Shown here: one piece after another, positions 19,550-27,902 of the stretch
Layout of the letters: every line of letters begins with the position of its first letter
How positions within the stretch are numbered: the stretch's first letter is position 1
Assembly: GCA_031288225.1 (NCBI GenBank)
Contig: JAITRU010000048.1
Span: 1 to 37,111 of the forward strand
DNA length: 37,111 bases
Source of the DNA: Holosporaceae bacterium
Lineage (GTDB): Bacteria; Pseudomonadota; Alphaproteobacteria; UBA3830
Direction: 5' to 3'
Position numbers and translations under genes: made by a program
The notes under the pieces: model-generated
What the model saw: only the letters and a program-made list of their open reading frames with translations
The model's database searches: none
What the model was told of the DNA's origin: nothing

Positions 19550-20893
19550 ATGAAAACAAAAATAAGTTGTACTGTTGCGGTGTTTTCGCTGTTATGCGTT
19601 GGCTACGCTAGTGCTGGGACTTTGTTCAAGTCTAAAAAAACCGAAGGTAATGAGGTAGCTGCCGGGAAGGAGTCCGCCGGCAGTGCAACGCCTGGGGCCG
19701 AAGCCGCTGCCGGTGCTACCAAGGAGGCGAAACCCGATCATGTAGCTGATGATGATTCCGACGATGAAGCAGAGCCTGAGGCTAGCAAGAGTGTTCCCAA
19801 GAGCTCAAGCGGCGCTGCAGCTGGTCAGGAAAAAAAAAAAAGTAGCGATCCAGTCGTAATCAAGATAGGTCGCAAGGAAATTAAGCTAAGCCAGGTACTT
19901 GCGGGTGTTGATGCCCTTCCTCCTCAGATCAAAAAGGCCATACCCGCTGGGCGGTTGTTCGAGATTTTAAGGACACATGCCGTAGCTATGCATGTTCTGT
20001 GTGAGCAGGCCAAGAAGGTTGGCTTAGATAAGACAAAAGAATATGTGGAACAGCTTGGCAAGCTTAGTGGTGATTTACTTGCGAACTTATTGGTTAAGAG
20101 GGAAGTCACTCCGAAAATAATGGCTGCGTCTGAGAATGAGGCAGTCCTCAAGTCTGAGTATGCTAGATACTTGGCGGGATTCAAGAAGGGGAAGGAATAC
20201 AAACTTTCCTTCATGACTTTAAAGAGCGAGTCGGATGTATCCAAGGTACTGGAACGCCTGAAGACGGAAGATTTTGCTGCGGTGGCCAAGGATAATGGGG
20301 CGCCTGTTCTGAAGGATGGCGGAGAATATGTGCCGATCAATATGCTCCCGAAAAGTGTGAGCAGCAAGCTAGCGGTTTTGAAGCCTGGGGAGTATACGAA
20401 AGAAGCAATCAAAGTGGGCGGTAATTTCTTGATATTCAAAGTAAGTGATATTCGAGACGCAGAGCCTTTGAAATTTGAGGAAGCAAAGCAGTCGCTGCTG
20501 GAATCTCTGACACGGAGAGAAGAGAGAAAGCTTTTGCTTAGGCTGAAAAAACAGTACAAAGTCGAAGAATTCAATGAGGATGGTACTCCGTTTAATCCTG
20601 ATGCTCCAGTGTCTTCCTCCGACGAGGGTGATAGTGGTGCAGAGGATTCGCCACCGACGGCGGCTGGTGGATCTCCTGTACCGACGACTGGGTCTGCTGT
20701 GCCGGCGATACATACTGCACCACCAGTTACTCCATCAACTACGCCGACAACACCGCTTGCCTCGGCGGCAGAGGTGAATGTTCCTCCGGTTCAAGAAGCT
20801 TCGGTGGCTACGCCTCCGGTCGTGGTGCCGCCCACTGTAACTGCTCCAGCTCCGGTGCCAACGCATTCTCCGCAGCCAATTTCCGGTGTTTAG
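19550..20893 (+). CDS. Periplasmic peptidyl-prolyl isomerase-like protein (PpiC/SurA type)
   Basis: This 447-residue protein has a cleavable signal peptide (about residues 1-22, ending YASAG). A long Ala/Gly/Glu/Asp-rich linker reaches about residue 100. A SurA-like helical region follows, then a parvulin domain at about residues 220-310 (YKLSFMTLKSESDV, DGGEYVPINMLP, LKPGEYTKEAIKVGGNFLIF), and a Pro/Thr/Ser/Val-rich tail of about 100 residues. It likely helps outer-membrane proteins fold in the periplasm. Whether it isomerises proline is not certain, since some parvulin-like domains are inactive. AAGGAG lies six bases before the ATG. A run of twelve A at 19830-19841 codes for Lys-Lys-Lys and is a slippage-prone site. 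The two low-complexity arms are unusual for the family. Confidence 0.75.
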   Translation: MKTKISCTVAVFSLLCVGYASAGTLFKSKKTEGNEVAAGKESAGSATPGAEAAAGATKEAKPDHVADDDSDDEAEPEASKSVPKSSSGAAAGQEKKKSSDPVVIKIGRKEIKLSQVLAGVDALPPQIKKAIPAGRLFEILRTHAVAMHVLCEQAKKVGLDKTKEYVEQLGKLSGDLLANLLVKREVTPKIMAASENEAVLKSEYARYLAGFKKGKEYKLSFMTLKSESDVSKVLERLKTEDFAAVAKDNGAPVLKDGGEYVPINMLPKSVSSKLAVLKPGEYTKEAIKVGGNFLIFKVSDIRDAEPLKFEEAKQSLLESLTRREERKLLLRLKKQYKVEEFNEDGTPFNPDAPVSSSDEGDSGAEDSPPTAAGGSPVPTTGSAVPAIHTAPPVTPSTTPTTPLASAAEVNVPPVQEASVATPPVVVPPTVTAPAPVPTHSPQPISGV

Positions 20894-20928
20894 GTTTTGG
20901 CAATGGAATTTAGAGAGGCGGTGAAATT

Positions 20929-21126
20929 ATGCTGAAATTAAAAACGAAAAGTTCTGCTAAAAAGCGGTTTAGTTTTACCGCTTCAGGTAAGATTATATGC
21001 GGTTCTGCCTTCAAAAGGCATAATCTGAGGAAGCGTTCTCAGAAGATGAAAAGGCAGGCCAGGGGAACGATGGTATTGAGTTGTAGTGATGCCCTAAGCG
21101 TGGTAAAATACATGCCCTATGGGTAA
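20929..21126 (+). CDS. rpmI: 50S ribosomal protein bL35
   Basis: This 65-residue basic protein matches bL35 in length and sequence. It starts [20 protein letters not shown] and has the [15 protein letters not shown] core and a Leu-rich end. It is followed 23 bases later by rplT, the near-universal bL35-bL20 pair. infC, which often precedes this pair, is not here. The PpiC-type gene sits 35 bases upstream, so all three could share a transcript. Confidence 0.95.
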   Translation: MLKLKTKSSAKKRFSFTASGKIICGSAFKRHNLRKRSQKMKRQARGTMVLSCSDALSVVKYMPYG

Positions 21127-21149
21127 GAAAGTAAAGTGAGGTTCGTACT

Positions 21150-21503
21150 ATGTCACGTGTAAAAAGGGGAGTTACTGCCCATGCTCGTCATGGGAAAGTG
21201 TTGAAGTTATCGAAGGGGTACATTGGTCGCTCCAGTAAATGTTTTCGCTCAGCGATTGAACGCTTGGAAAAGGCGATGCAGTATGCCTATAGGGATCGGC
21301 GCAATCGCCGGAGGGATTTTCGTAGACTGTGGATTACTAGGATTAATGCTGCCGTGCGGGAGTGTGGAATGAAATATTCGCAATTCATACATGGGCTGCG
21401 CATGGCGAACGTAACAACGGATAGAAAGATTTTGTCCGAACTGGCAGTGAATGACAAAGATGCTTTCGTTGCCATTGTAGACAAAGTTAAATCCGCGCTG
21501 TAG
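21150..21503 (+). CDS. rplT: 50S ribosomal protein bL20
   Basis: This 117-residue protein is a standard bL20, which binds 23S rRNA early in large-subunit assembly and in many bacteria represses its own operon. The N-terminus [18 protein letters not shown] and the [18 protein letters not shown] segment are invariant-type signatures. GTGAGG lies about 10 bases before the ATG. It is the second gene of the rpmI-rplT pair, and dksA follows 36 bases after its stop. Confidence 0.97.
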   Translation: MSRVKRGVTAHARHGKVLKLSKGYIGRSSKCFRSAIERLEKAMQYAYRDRRNRRRDFRRLWITRINAAVRECGMKYSQFIHGLRMANVTTDRKILSELAVNDKDAFVAIVDKVKSAL

Positions 21504-21539
21504 CTGTTGTTTTTGAATAGGCCAATTGGGGATCATCCA

Positions 21540-21965
21540 ATGGAAGTGAAAATCTGCGATTTGCCTGAAGGCTATGTTCCATCGGAACAGGAAAATTTCA
21601 TGAATGACCTGCAGCGGGAATACTTTAGGCGGAAACTTGTCGAATGGCGTAGCGAGCTCGAGCGGGAAAATGGGGATGTAATAAAGTACCTGCAGCAGGA
21701 AGAAAGGTCGTGCAACGATGAAGCGGATCGCGCTTCTAATGAGACGGATTTGGCCTACGAGCTGCGCACAAAGGAACGGGCACGTAAGCTTATCCGAAAA
21801 ATTGATGATGCACTGCAGCGCATCATCAATGGTACGTATGGTTACTGCGAAGAAACCGGTGAGCCGATTTCACTGAAAAGACTGGATGCTAGGCCGATTG
21901 CCCTTCTCAGCATAGAAGCCCAGGAACGCCATGAAAAGCAAGAGCGTATCCAAAAAAGCAACTGA
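21540..21965 (+). CDS. dksA: RNA polymerase-binding transcription factor DksA
   Basis: This 141-residue protein has the DksA coiled-coil (about residues 20-95) ending in DEADRASNETD, whose acidic tip reaches the RNA polymerase active site and works with ppGpp. The C-terminal domain has YGYCEETGEPI and RLDARPIALLSIEAQE. Only one of the four zinc-ligand cysteines of E. coli DksA is left. This cysteine-poor form is, to my knowledge, the usual one in alphaproteobacteria. ATG at 21540 (MEVKICDLPEGYVPS) has GGGGAT about seven bases upstream and fits the family start. The gene is convergent with the ABC-transporter operon. Confidence 0.92.
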   Translation: MEVKICDLPEGYVPSEQENFMNDLQREYFRRKLVEWRSELERENGDVIKYLQQEERSCNDEADRASNETDLAYELRTKERARKLIRKIDDALQRIINGTYGYCEETGEPISLKRLDARPIALLSIEAQERHEKQERIQKSN

Positions 21966-22064
21966 AATCGACTGGCTGCCGTGCTTTTTTGAGATTGCGC
22001 CAGCAGATGGTGATGTGTGTTTGTTGGGAACCAGGTTGTGGATGATCGGAGCGTTTCCTATGAC

Positions 22065-22099
22065 CGCAAGCAACACACTTCCAAAGCATGTTACGTATA
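22065..22099. repeat. Single arm of the palindromic element family, overlapping a gene end
   Basis: Read on the minus strand, the core ACATGCTTTGGAAGTGTGTT matches the right arm of the 16459-16566 element at 19 of 20 positions. It covers the stop codon of the ABC ATPase gene (22091-22093). A partial inner partner (GTGTGTTTGTTGGG near 22015) suggests a worn-down or truncated element in the 125-base gap between dksA and the transporter operon. Confidence 0.55.
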
Positions 22100-22768
22100 G
22101 TAGCGCTTTAAATAGTTGATTGGATCCTTTTGCTGTTGTACATGGACATCCACTGCTATTTTTCCTTTCTTCAGCAGCACAATGCGGTCTGATATTTTGG
22201 TGAGAAAATCCAAATCATGGGAAGCGATAACCATGGTTACACCGGTCTCACTGATGGATCTTAGCAGCTGTACCACATCCTGGATCGTTGCAATGTCTAG
22301 TCCAGATGTGGGCTCGTCACAGAGTAAAATATCCGGATTAATCATCAAGCTTCTGGCTAGTGCTACCCGTTGTTTTTGACCTCCTGACAGGGAGTTTGGA
22401 TACGACTGTTCTTTCTCTTCTATGCCAAGATCCTTCAGCATCCCTCGAGCCATACAAAGATAATTCGCAGATTTTTCTCCATAAACGTCCTTGCTAGCCA
22501 AAAACTTAGTCGCGTACAAGAGATTTTCCAGTACAGTCATGTGGGGAAAAAGTTGAAAATCCTGGAACATAAATCCGGTTTTCCCGTTACATTCCAGTAA
22601 CCCACAATCCGGCGTTTCCAGTCGCTGTATACAACGCAGCAGAGTTGATTTCCCACTGCCAGAAGGTCCAGCAAGTCCGAAAATACTGGATTTTTCTATC
22701 TCTATACTAATGTGATCTAATATTTTTGTTCCCTTGAACGTCTTGCAGACATCATGAATTTTTAGCAT
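22091..22768 (-). CDS. Polar amino-acid ABC transporter, ATP-binding protein
   Basis: This 225-residue ATPase powers uptake through the permease encoded just upstream. It has Walker A GPSGSGKST (residues 34-42), Q-loop MFQDFQLFPHMTVLENL, signature LSGGQKQRVALARSL, Walker B ILLCDEPTSGLD and the H-loop ASHD. The layout is that of the GlnQ/HisP family (polar amino acids). ATG at 22768 (MLKIHDVCKTFKG) is chosen since family members start a few residues before the first strand. It overlaps the permease end by 17 bases. Length is slightly short of the usual 240, with the end at a palindromic repeat arm that supplies the stop codon. Confidence 0.92.
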   Translation of the reverse strand: MLKIHDVCKTFKGTKILDHISIEIEKSSIFGLAGPSGSGKSTLLRCIQRLETPDCGLLECNGKTGFMFQDFQLFPHMTVLENLLYATKFLASKDVYGEKSANYLCMARGMLKDLGIEEKEQSYPNSLSGGQKQRVALARSLMINPDILLCDEPTSGLDIATIQDVVQLLRSISETGVTMVIASHDLDFLTKISDRIVLLKKGKIAVDVHVQQQKDPINYLKRYYT

Positions 22769-23399
22769 AGGACCGTCTCTTTTCAATTTTTCTGCCAACA
22801 AATTCAATTAGCAATACAAGAACGTAATAGTACACACCGGCAATGCAGAGAGGAGCAAAATATTCAAATTGCTCGGCGGCTACTATCTGAGATCGTCTCA
22901 TTACATCCATTCCTCCGATAACAGCGATTATGGCTGTTTCCTTGAGCAATGCAATAATTTCGTTGATGAGAGCCGGAAGCACATTGGTGATAACCTGCGG
23001 CAAAATGATGTCTTTCCACATGTAATACTTAGGTATCCTAAGCGTTTGCGCAGCTTCAAATTGCCCTTTGGGTAAACTTTCTATGCCTGATCTAAGTATT
23101 TCCGAAACATATGCGGAACTATTGACGCCAAATGCAACAATTCCCGCTGCCAGTGTTCCCAATCTGACACCACAAATGCTGGGAATTGAAAAATATATGA
23201 AACTCAGTTGCAATATCAGCGGTGTACCCCTTATGATTGAAACAAATCTGTCTACCAAAAAAGCCAACACTTTTCCGTGGCGAAGAATAGACAACAACAG
23301 GCCCATCGTGGTTCCTATGGCAAACCCTCCGGCCAACAACTGCAGCATAAAGCCTATTCCCTGGCCTATGTAGGTGAAGTTAGTAAAAAGCTTTTCCAT
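22752..23399 (-). CDS. Polar amino-acid ABC transporter, permease protein
   Basis: This 215-residue inner-membrane permease has about five membrane segments. It shows the GTPLILQLSFIYFSIPS segment and an EAA loop (QFEAAQTLRIPKYYMWKDIILPQ, of which EAAQTLRIP and ILPQ are the contacts to the ATPase) typical of the HisMQ/GlnP family. ATG at 23399 is two bases after the binding-protein stop. A GTG 18 bases upstream, inside that gene, is less likely. Only one permease is present, so it probably works as a homodimer, as GlnP does. Confidence 0.92.
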   Translation of the reverse strand: MEKLFTNFTYIGQGIGFMLQLLAGGFAIGTTMGLLLSILRHGKVLAFLVDRFVSIIRGTPLILQLSFIYFSIPSICGVRLGTLAAGIVAFGVNSSAYVSEILRSGIESLPKGQFEAAQTLRIPKYYMWKDIILPQVITNVLPALINEIIALLKETAIIAVIGGMDVMRRSQIVAAEQFEYFAPLCIAGVYYYVLVLLIEFVGRKIEKRRSYAKNS

Positions 23400-23401
23400 A
23401 A

Positions 23402-24163
23402 TTATTTTGCCAACCACTTCTGTTTGAGCCGATCGATTTTTCCTTCCGACTTCAGCTTCGCTATGGTTTTATTAATTTTTTCCAGCAATTCAGATCCTTT
23501 TGGTAATGCAATGGCATATCCATCAGTGGATTCTGCAATCCAAGAAAAAGCCAATTCACTATTGTTGCGACAGAAAGCCTCGGCCTGAACTAAGTTGATG
23601 AACACACATTTCACATGACCAGCTTTGAGCATCTCTACGGCTTGATTGTTATTGTCGATGGCAACAATAATAGCCTGGGGAAAATTCTTTTTCAGCCACA
23701 TTTCCATTGTGCTCCCCAGTTGACATGCAATCTTTAGTCCACTCAATTGATTTTTGTCAGTAACCGGATGATCTTTATTGTATATGGTGGCAAATACTTC
23801 CGTATAATATTCGGAAGAAAAATCGACTTTTTGTCTTCTTTTATCTGTGGCTGCAATGGCAGAAATGGCAGCATCTACGGATTTTTGCTGCAGAGACACA
23901 AGTATGGCAGAAAATTGCATTTCTTCAAATTGTATCTTTTTATTGAGTTCCTGGGCAATGAGTTTAGCCATATCAATATCAAACCCCTTTAATTCTCCAT
24001 TTTCATAGTATTCAAAGGGCGGATAATCAGCACAAACAGCAAATTTCATGGTATTACTATTACCATCATCATTGCATCCACACAATAACGACAACAGCAC
24101 CACAAAAGCCATGCGCATGCGCAAGCACGCCTTCATGGTTCTATGTGACCACCCTACGCTCAT
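23402..24163 (-). CDS. Amino-acid ABC transporter substrate-binding lipoprotein
   Basis: This 253-residue family 3 periplasmic binding protein has a lipoprotein-type signal peptide ending LLCGC (Cys30). The mature part has the standard opening MKFAVCADYPPFEYYENG, the GFDIDMAKLIAQEL segment, SALDAAISAIAAT-like central region (VDAAISAIAATDKR) and WLKKNFP. Such proteins deliver polar amino acids to HisM/GlnP-type permeases. The exact ligand cannot be read from the sequence. ATG at 24163 has GGGGA seven bases upstream, better than the internal ATG at 24136. It is the first gene of the three-gene operon, 44 bases after eno on the same strand. Confidence 0.92.
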   Translation of the reverse strand: MSVGWSHRTMKACLRMRMAFVVLLSLLCGCNDDGNSNTMKFAVCADYPPFEYYENGELKGFDIDMAKLIAQELNKKIQFEEMQFSAILVSLQQKSVDAAISAIAATDKRRQKVDFSSEYYTEVFATIYNKDHPVTDKNQLSGLKIACQLGSTMEMWLKKNFPQAIIVAIDNNNQAVEMLKAGHVKCVFINLVQAEAFCRNNSELAFSWIAESTDGYAIALPKGSELLEKINKTIAKLKSEGKIDRLKQKWLAK

Positions 24164-24207
24164 GCTTTAATCCCCTATTTCCATAAATTTCCAAATTTCA
24201 TACAAAA

Positions 24208-25494
24208 TCATCCTTCAATGGAGCGAAAAATGTCATCATCAAAAAACTTTGCGCTCGTTCCCAACTCTTCTTCAATTCTTAGAAGGCGATTATATTTTGC
24301 GACGCGATCTGAACGAACTGCTGCTCCGGTTTTGATTTGGCCTGTGTTCAATGCCACAGCTATATCCGCAATGGAGGTATCTTCTGTCTCTCCGGATCTA
24401 TGAGAAATAATAGCTCTCATGCCGGCCTTGTGGGTCATTTCAACCGCCCGCAGGGTTTCCGTGAGCGTTCCTATTTGATTTGGCTTAATCAGCACAGCGT
24501 TGGCTATTCCTTCTTTTATGCCACGGGAAATACGTTCTGGGTTTGTGGCAAAAACATCATCACCAACCAACTGAATCCTATCACCAATCACATCCGCCAT
24601 ATTCTTCCAACCTTCCCAATCTTCTTCACTCATGCCGTCCTCTAGGGAAACAATCGGATAATCGGATATTAGCTTGCTGTAGTAGGTTGTCAGTTCGCTT
24701 GCAGAAAAAGCTTTTCCTTCCCCTTCAAAATGATATTTCCCGTCCCGATAAAGTTCTGTTGCTGCCACATCCAAGCCAATCACTACGTCCTTTCCTGGTT
24801 CATAATCGGCACTCTCTATGGCACTTACTATGAAATCTAGCGCTTCTCGGCTTGTGGATAGATTTGGTGCAAAACCACCCTCATCTCCAATGTTTGTGGT
24901 CAGGCCATTTTCTTTTAATTTGCTTTTCAGATTATGATAAACCTCAATTCCCATTCTCAGAGCCTCACTGAAGCAGTCGGCTCCAACGGGAATGATCATG
25001 AATTCCTGAATGTCTAGCTTATTATCAGCATGCACCCCGCCATTCAGTATGTTCATCATCGGCAATGGTAGAACATCAGCGCCGATTCCACCAATATATT
25101 TATAGAAGGGAATTTTTTTCTCAGCAGCTGCGGCCTTCGCCGTTGCTAGACTAACCGCTAAAATGGCATTAGCTCCCAATTTCCCCTTATTAAAACTGCC
25201 GTCCAGATTAATCATTTCTTCGTCGATTTCTAGTTGATCAGAAGCTTCCAACCCAATAATGCATTCGGATATTTCATCATTGATATTGTCGACGGCTTTC
25301 CGTACCCCTTTTCCACAATATCTGTCTTTGTCACCATCTCTCAACTCAACGGCTTCAAACGACCCAGTTGACGCTCCGCTGGGTACGATGGCGGCTCCGG
25401 ATATCCCATCCTCTAGTTCTACCACTGCTTCGACCGTCGGATTACCTCTGGAGTCTAAAACTTCACGACCAAACACACTAACAATCACACTCAT
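24208..25494 (-). CDS. eno: Enolase
   Basis: This 428-residue enzyme converts 2-phosphoglycerate to phosphoenolpyruvate in glycolysis. It matches the family at full length. It starts [20 protein letters not shown] and has [16 protein letters not shown], the catalytic loop GDEGGFAPN, the metal site in [22 protein letters not shown] with the catalytic Lys, and [14 protein letters not shown] at 25494 is preferred to an earlier start at 25509 since GGGAG lies nine bases upstream and the family start matches. The amino-acid transporter operon follows on the same strand. Confidence 0.97.
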   Translation of the reverse strand: MSVIVSVFGREVLDSRGNPTVEAVVELEDGISGAAIVPSGASTGSFEAVELRDGDKDRYCGKGVRKAVDNINDEISECIIGLEASDQLEIDEEMINLDGSFNKGKLGANAILAVSLATAKAAAAEKKIPFYKYIGGIGADVLPLPMMNILNGGVHADNKLDIQEFMIIPVGADCFSEALRMGIEVYHNLKSKLKENGLTTNIGDEGGFAPNLSTSREALDFIVSAIESADYEPGKDVVIGLDVAATELYRDGKYHFEGEGKAFSASELTTYYSKLISDYPIVSLEDGMSEEDWEGWKNMADVIGDRIQLVGDDVFATNPERISRGIKEGIANAVLIKPNQIGTLTETLRAVEMTHKAGMRAIISHRSGETEDTSIADIAVALNTGQIKTGAAVRSDRVAKYNRLLRIEEELGTSAKFFDDDIFRSIEG

Positions 25495-25514
25495 GCAACA
25501 TACTCCCAACCTAA

Positions 25515-25769
25515 TACGAAAAAACTACAGCCAAACATGCGGAGTTATATCCACATGCTCCAAGCATCGTATATGACAAAGCGCATTTTATCAAGGGATG
25601 AGAGCTTTTGGGAGCCAAATTCATAGGGCGTGAGACCGCCTTGTGGGAAGAAATTGAGTACTATCCACCAAAAGAACGAATCATTCCTCCCCAGAATTTC
25701 AAAATGGATTTTTATATTATACTCAATCACCGTAAGAAATTGGATTTTATTAGCGAGTCTTTATTGTGA
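25515..25769 (+). pseudogene. Possible decayed small gene, one internal stop
   Basis: One plus-strand frame runs from 25515 to a TGA at 25767-25769 with a single internal TGA at 25599. The translation looks protein-like (for example ELYPHAPSIVYDKAHF, then ETALWEEIEYYPPKERIIPP), but I recognise no family. There is no obvious ribosome-binding site or ATG start. The frame runs into the first palindromic unit at 25718. It could be a decayed gene or a chance open frame in a repeat-rich gap. Confidence 0.25.
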
Positions 25770-26007
25770 TTACAGCATTTGCCGTCTGAAATCTCACTAT
25801 GATTGGGTATATACTCGATCACCGTAGGAAATTGGATTTTTATGCACGAAAAACCAGCAAATTTCCGATACATAAGTTCGCTTTCTCAGCGTGATTGAGT
25901 ATATACATTACCTGCTTTGAAAGTGCATTCGTTAGCGCAATGAGCAGCCTTATATCTTAGTGAAAATTCGACATTACAAATGCACTTTCAAAACAGTTTA
26001 TGTATAT
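25718..26007. repeat. Three palindromic units in tandem upstream of the porin gene
   Basis: Unit 1 (25718-25811) has arms TATACTCAATCA and TGATTGGGTATA. Unit 2 (25808-25905) has arms TATATACTCGATCAC and GTGATTGAGTATATA. Unit 3 (25901-26007) has arms beginning ATATACATTACCTGCTTTGA and, in reverse complement, ATATACATAAACTGTTTTGA. Neighbouring units overlap at a TATA-rich joint of about five bases. Units 1 and 2 also share a direct repeat of about 30 bases (25721-25750 and 25813-25843, two substitutions and one indel). Unit 3 belongs to the family seen at 8332-8426 and 16459-16566. The rest of the 25495-26205 gap has a possible decayed frame at 25515-25769 and a hairpin at 26056-26071. Confidence 0.7.
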
Positions 26008-26055
26008 GATTCCATTTTTGGTATGTAGAGTTTCTTCTTACTAGAGTGATGTTTT

Positions 26056-26071
26056 CGCTGATTTTTCAGCG
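26056..26071 (+). other. Perfect hairpin in the porin upstream region
   Basis: CGCTGA, loop TTTT, TCAGCG. It is followed about 30 bases later by GACG-TCAG-CGTC and a T-rich run (26093-26117). Either could be a terminator for transcripts coming from the repeat region or part of the porin leader. No gene on the plus strand ends nearby. Confidence 0.35.
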
Positions 26072-26205
26072 ATCTCTGAATGTTTATCTCCGTGACGTCA
26101 GCGTCGGCTTTTTTCTTTGGAGCCTATTCGTTTTTTAGTATTTTGTTAACAGATTTACTATATCACTGGGAACTGTAAGTTTTGTGATATTGTTTGGAGA
26201 TTTTT

Positions 26206-27789
26206 ATGAAAAGGATATTTTTTCATTTAATTTTTACATCGGCATTGTCGTTGCTGAATATTGCTAATGTAGATTTTTGCTGTGCCGCTGACCATGTAGC
26301 AGACATTGCTCTACTGAAACAGCAAATTGAACTTCTACAGCAGAAAATAAGTGCCCTTGAAAAGAGTTGCATCAAACCAGAGCAGCAGGCACGATCAGTA
26401 CAATTACCGCAATTGCAACAGAAATCATTCCTGTCAGCATTAGCGAAAGTTCCACAAGTTGCCACTGTGCCTCAGGCAGATAAGCCCATCGATGATGGCA
26501 ATTATTTGGGAAAAGTTCCCGATTCCAAAATCAGTGGTTCCGCCAATGATAAAGTTGCTGCAAAAACCAATTTCGTCATCCCGGGTCTTAACACGACAAT
26601 ATCACTTTCTGGGTTTATAGATTTGTGTGGCATATATGATCTAGAAGGAACTACGGGAGGAATTATTGATACCAACGGAGAGGGTGCCTACTATTCAAAT
26701 TTACGCACATTGGCTACAAATCCTACGAGCACCACCAATGGTAATTTCTTTTTTCACGCACGGGCATCACGACTTGCCGTAGCATCAAAAACTCCGATTG
26801 ATGGCAAACACGATTTATCGATCTGTTTGGATGTAGATTTTCTTGGTGATCCATCTTCATCTCCTCTTATTACCAATGGGTACCTTCCTAGATTAAGGCA
26901 TGCCTATGCGAATCTATATGGCTTTACTATAGGACAAGCTAATTCCACGTTTACCGATTTAGTTACCTACGGCGAAACGGTGGATTTCGGTGGTCCGGTG
27001 GGTCATTGCCAAATAAGACAGCCGCTCATAAGATATAAAATGAATCCGTGCTGCAGCACAACTTTGGAGTTTTCCATTGAAAATCCAGACAGCGAATTTT
27101 TAACTCCTAATCTTTATATGCTTTCCACGTCTTTAGCAAAGTTAAAAGAACCACTGAAGGAAAACCTAAAAGGAGAAAACCGATTTCCAGACTTGGCTGC
27201 GGCTGCGTCCTATGACAAGGATGATTTATATCTGCGATTAACAGGGCTTATGCGGATCAATTCTGTGTGCCGCGTGGTGAACGGCAATTCTGAAACCTTT
27301 AATGCTATGGGATTTGCGCTGGCTTTAAATCTGAGATATAAAATTTTCAAACACGATGAATTTTTGGGAAAGATATCCTATGGTAGCGGAGCTGGTCGCT
27401 ATTTTACTGACATATATTGCATGGCAACATACTTCGATGAACATGGAAAATTACACTCCAACAAAGCATTGCAATTGTTTGCTGGCTATAAACATATGTG
27501 GAACGAAAATCATAAAATCAAATCTTCCGTTATCTTTGCCTATCTCAAGAATTATAATTGTTCTGCATTGAGGAATAAGATTGCTGAAAGCGGAATAAAT
27601 GATGCTGAGTTAAATAAGCGCATCGATCTCGTCAACAAAGCCATAATGTCATTTCATGCTAATCTAAGCGGGAATTTAACCGACAACGTCACGGTATCTA
27701 TCGAATATATGTTTGGGAAACGATGGACCGAAGCCAACAGGACCGGAATATTGCAGCGAATTACTTTTGGTTGCAAAATATTATTTTGA
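26206..27789 (+). CDS. Outer-membrane porin, DcaP-like, with N-terminal coiled coil
   Basis: This 527-residue protein has a signal peptide (MKRIFFHLIF to about residue 27). A short coiled coil follows (IALLKQQIELLQQKISALEK, about residues 33-52), then a linker and a region of alternating hydrophobic strands. The barrel begins near ISLSGFIDLCGIYDLEG and the chain ends in ITFGCKILF, with the terminal Phe expected of outer-membrane beta-barrels. A coiled coil before a barrel starting with a GF-D-Y strand is the plan of DcaP-type porins. It probably lets small anions or organic acids cross the outer membrane. ATG at 26206 has GGAG six bases upstream. It stands alone on the plus strand. Confidence 0.75.
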   Translation: MKRIFFHLIFTSALSLLNIANVDFCCAADHVADIALLKQQIELLQQKISALEKSCIKPEQQARSVQLPQLQQKSFLSALAKVPQVATVPQADKPIDDGNYLGKVPDSKISGSANDKVAAKTNFVIPGLNTTISLSGFIDLCGIYDLEGTTGGIIDTNGEGAYYSNLRTLATNPTSTTNGNFFFHARASRLAVASKTPIDGKHDLSICLDVDFLGDPSSSPLITNGYLPRLRHAYANLYGFTIGQANSTFTDLVTYGETVDFGGPVGHCQIRQPLIRYKMNPCCSTTLEFSIENPDSEFLTPNLYMLSTSLAKLKEPLKENLKGENRFPDLAAAASYDKDDLYLRLTGLMRINSVCRVVNGNSETFNAMGFALALNLRYKIFKHDEFLGKISYGSGAGRYFTDIYCMATYFDEHGKLHSNKALQLFAGYKHMWNENHKIKSSVIFAYLKNYNCSALRNKIAESGINDAELNKRIDLVNKAIMSFHANLSGNLTDNVTVSIEYMFGKRWTEANRTGILQRITFGCKILF

Positions 27790-27851
27790 CGCGATATGTT
27801 ATGCTGGTCAGCCGTGTTTTTTATGTTCTGGGGAGAGATGTCTGCACATCA

Positions 27852-27864
27852 TCCCCGCAGGGGA
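27852..27864 (+). terminator. Weak terminator-like hairpin after the porin gene
   Basis: TCCCC, loop GCA, GGGGA is followed by GTAATTTT. It lies about 60 bases after the porin stop, in the gap to the convergent lolA gene. The stem is only five pairs and the T-run is short. Confidence 0.35.
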
Positions 27865-27902
27865 GTAATTTTCGTTCTTCTGGATTTCTCAATCCTAGAA
27901 TA

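Noticed and set aside
19924-20574. 216-codon minus-strand frame inside the PpiC-type gene
   Set aside because: Shadow frame created by the Lys/Glu/Ala codons of the sense gene; the sense strand has signal peptide, ribosome-binding site and domain evidence.
21820-21940. Loss of zinc cysteines in DksA considered as a defect
   Set aside because: The cysteine-poor form with GEPI and RLDARP motifs is, to my knowledge, normal in alphaproteobacteria.
25599-25601. In-frame TGA considered as a sense codon (alternative genetic code)
   Set aside because: gyrB, lysC and other intact genes use TGA as stop and TGG for tryptophan.
25515-26205. Repeat-rich gap considered as a CRISPR array
   Set aside because: Only two direct copies about 92 bases apart, each part of a palindromic unit; no regular short repeat-spacer pattern and no cas genes.
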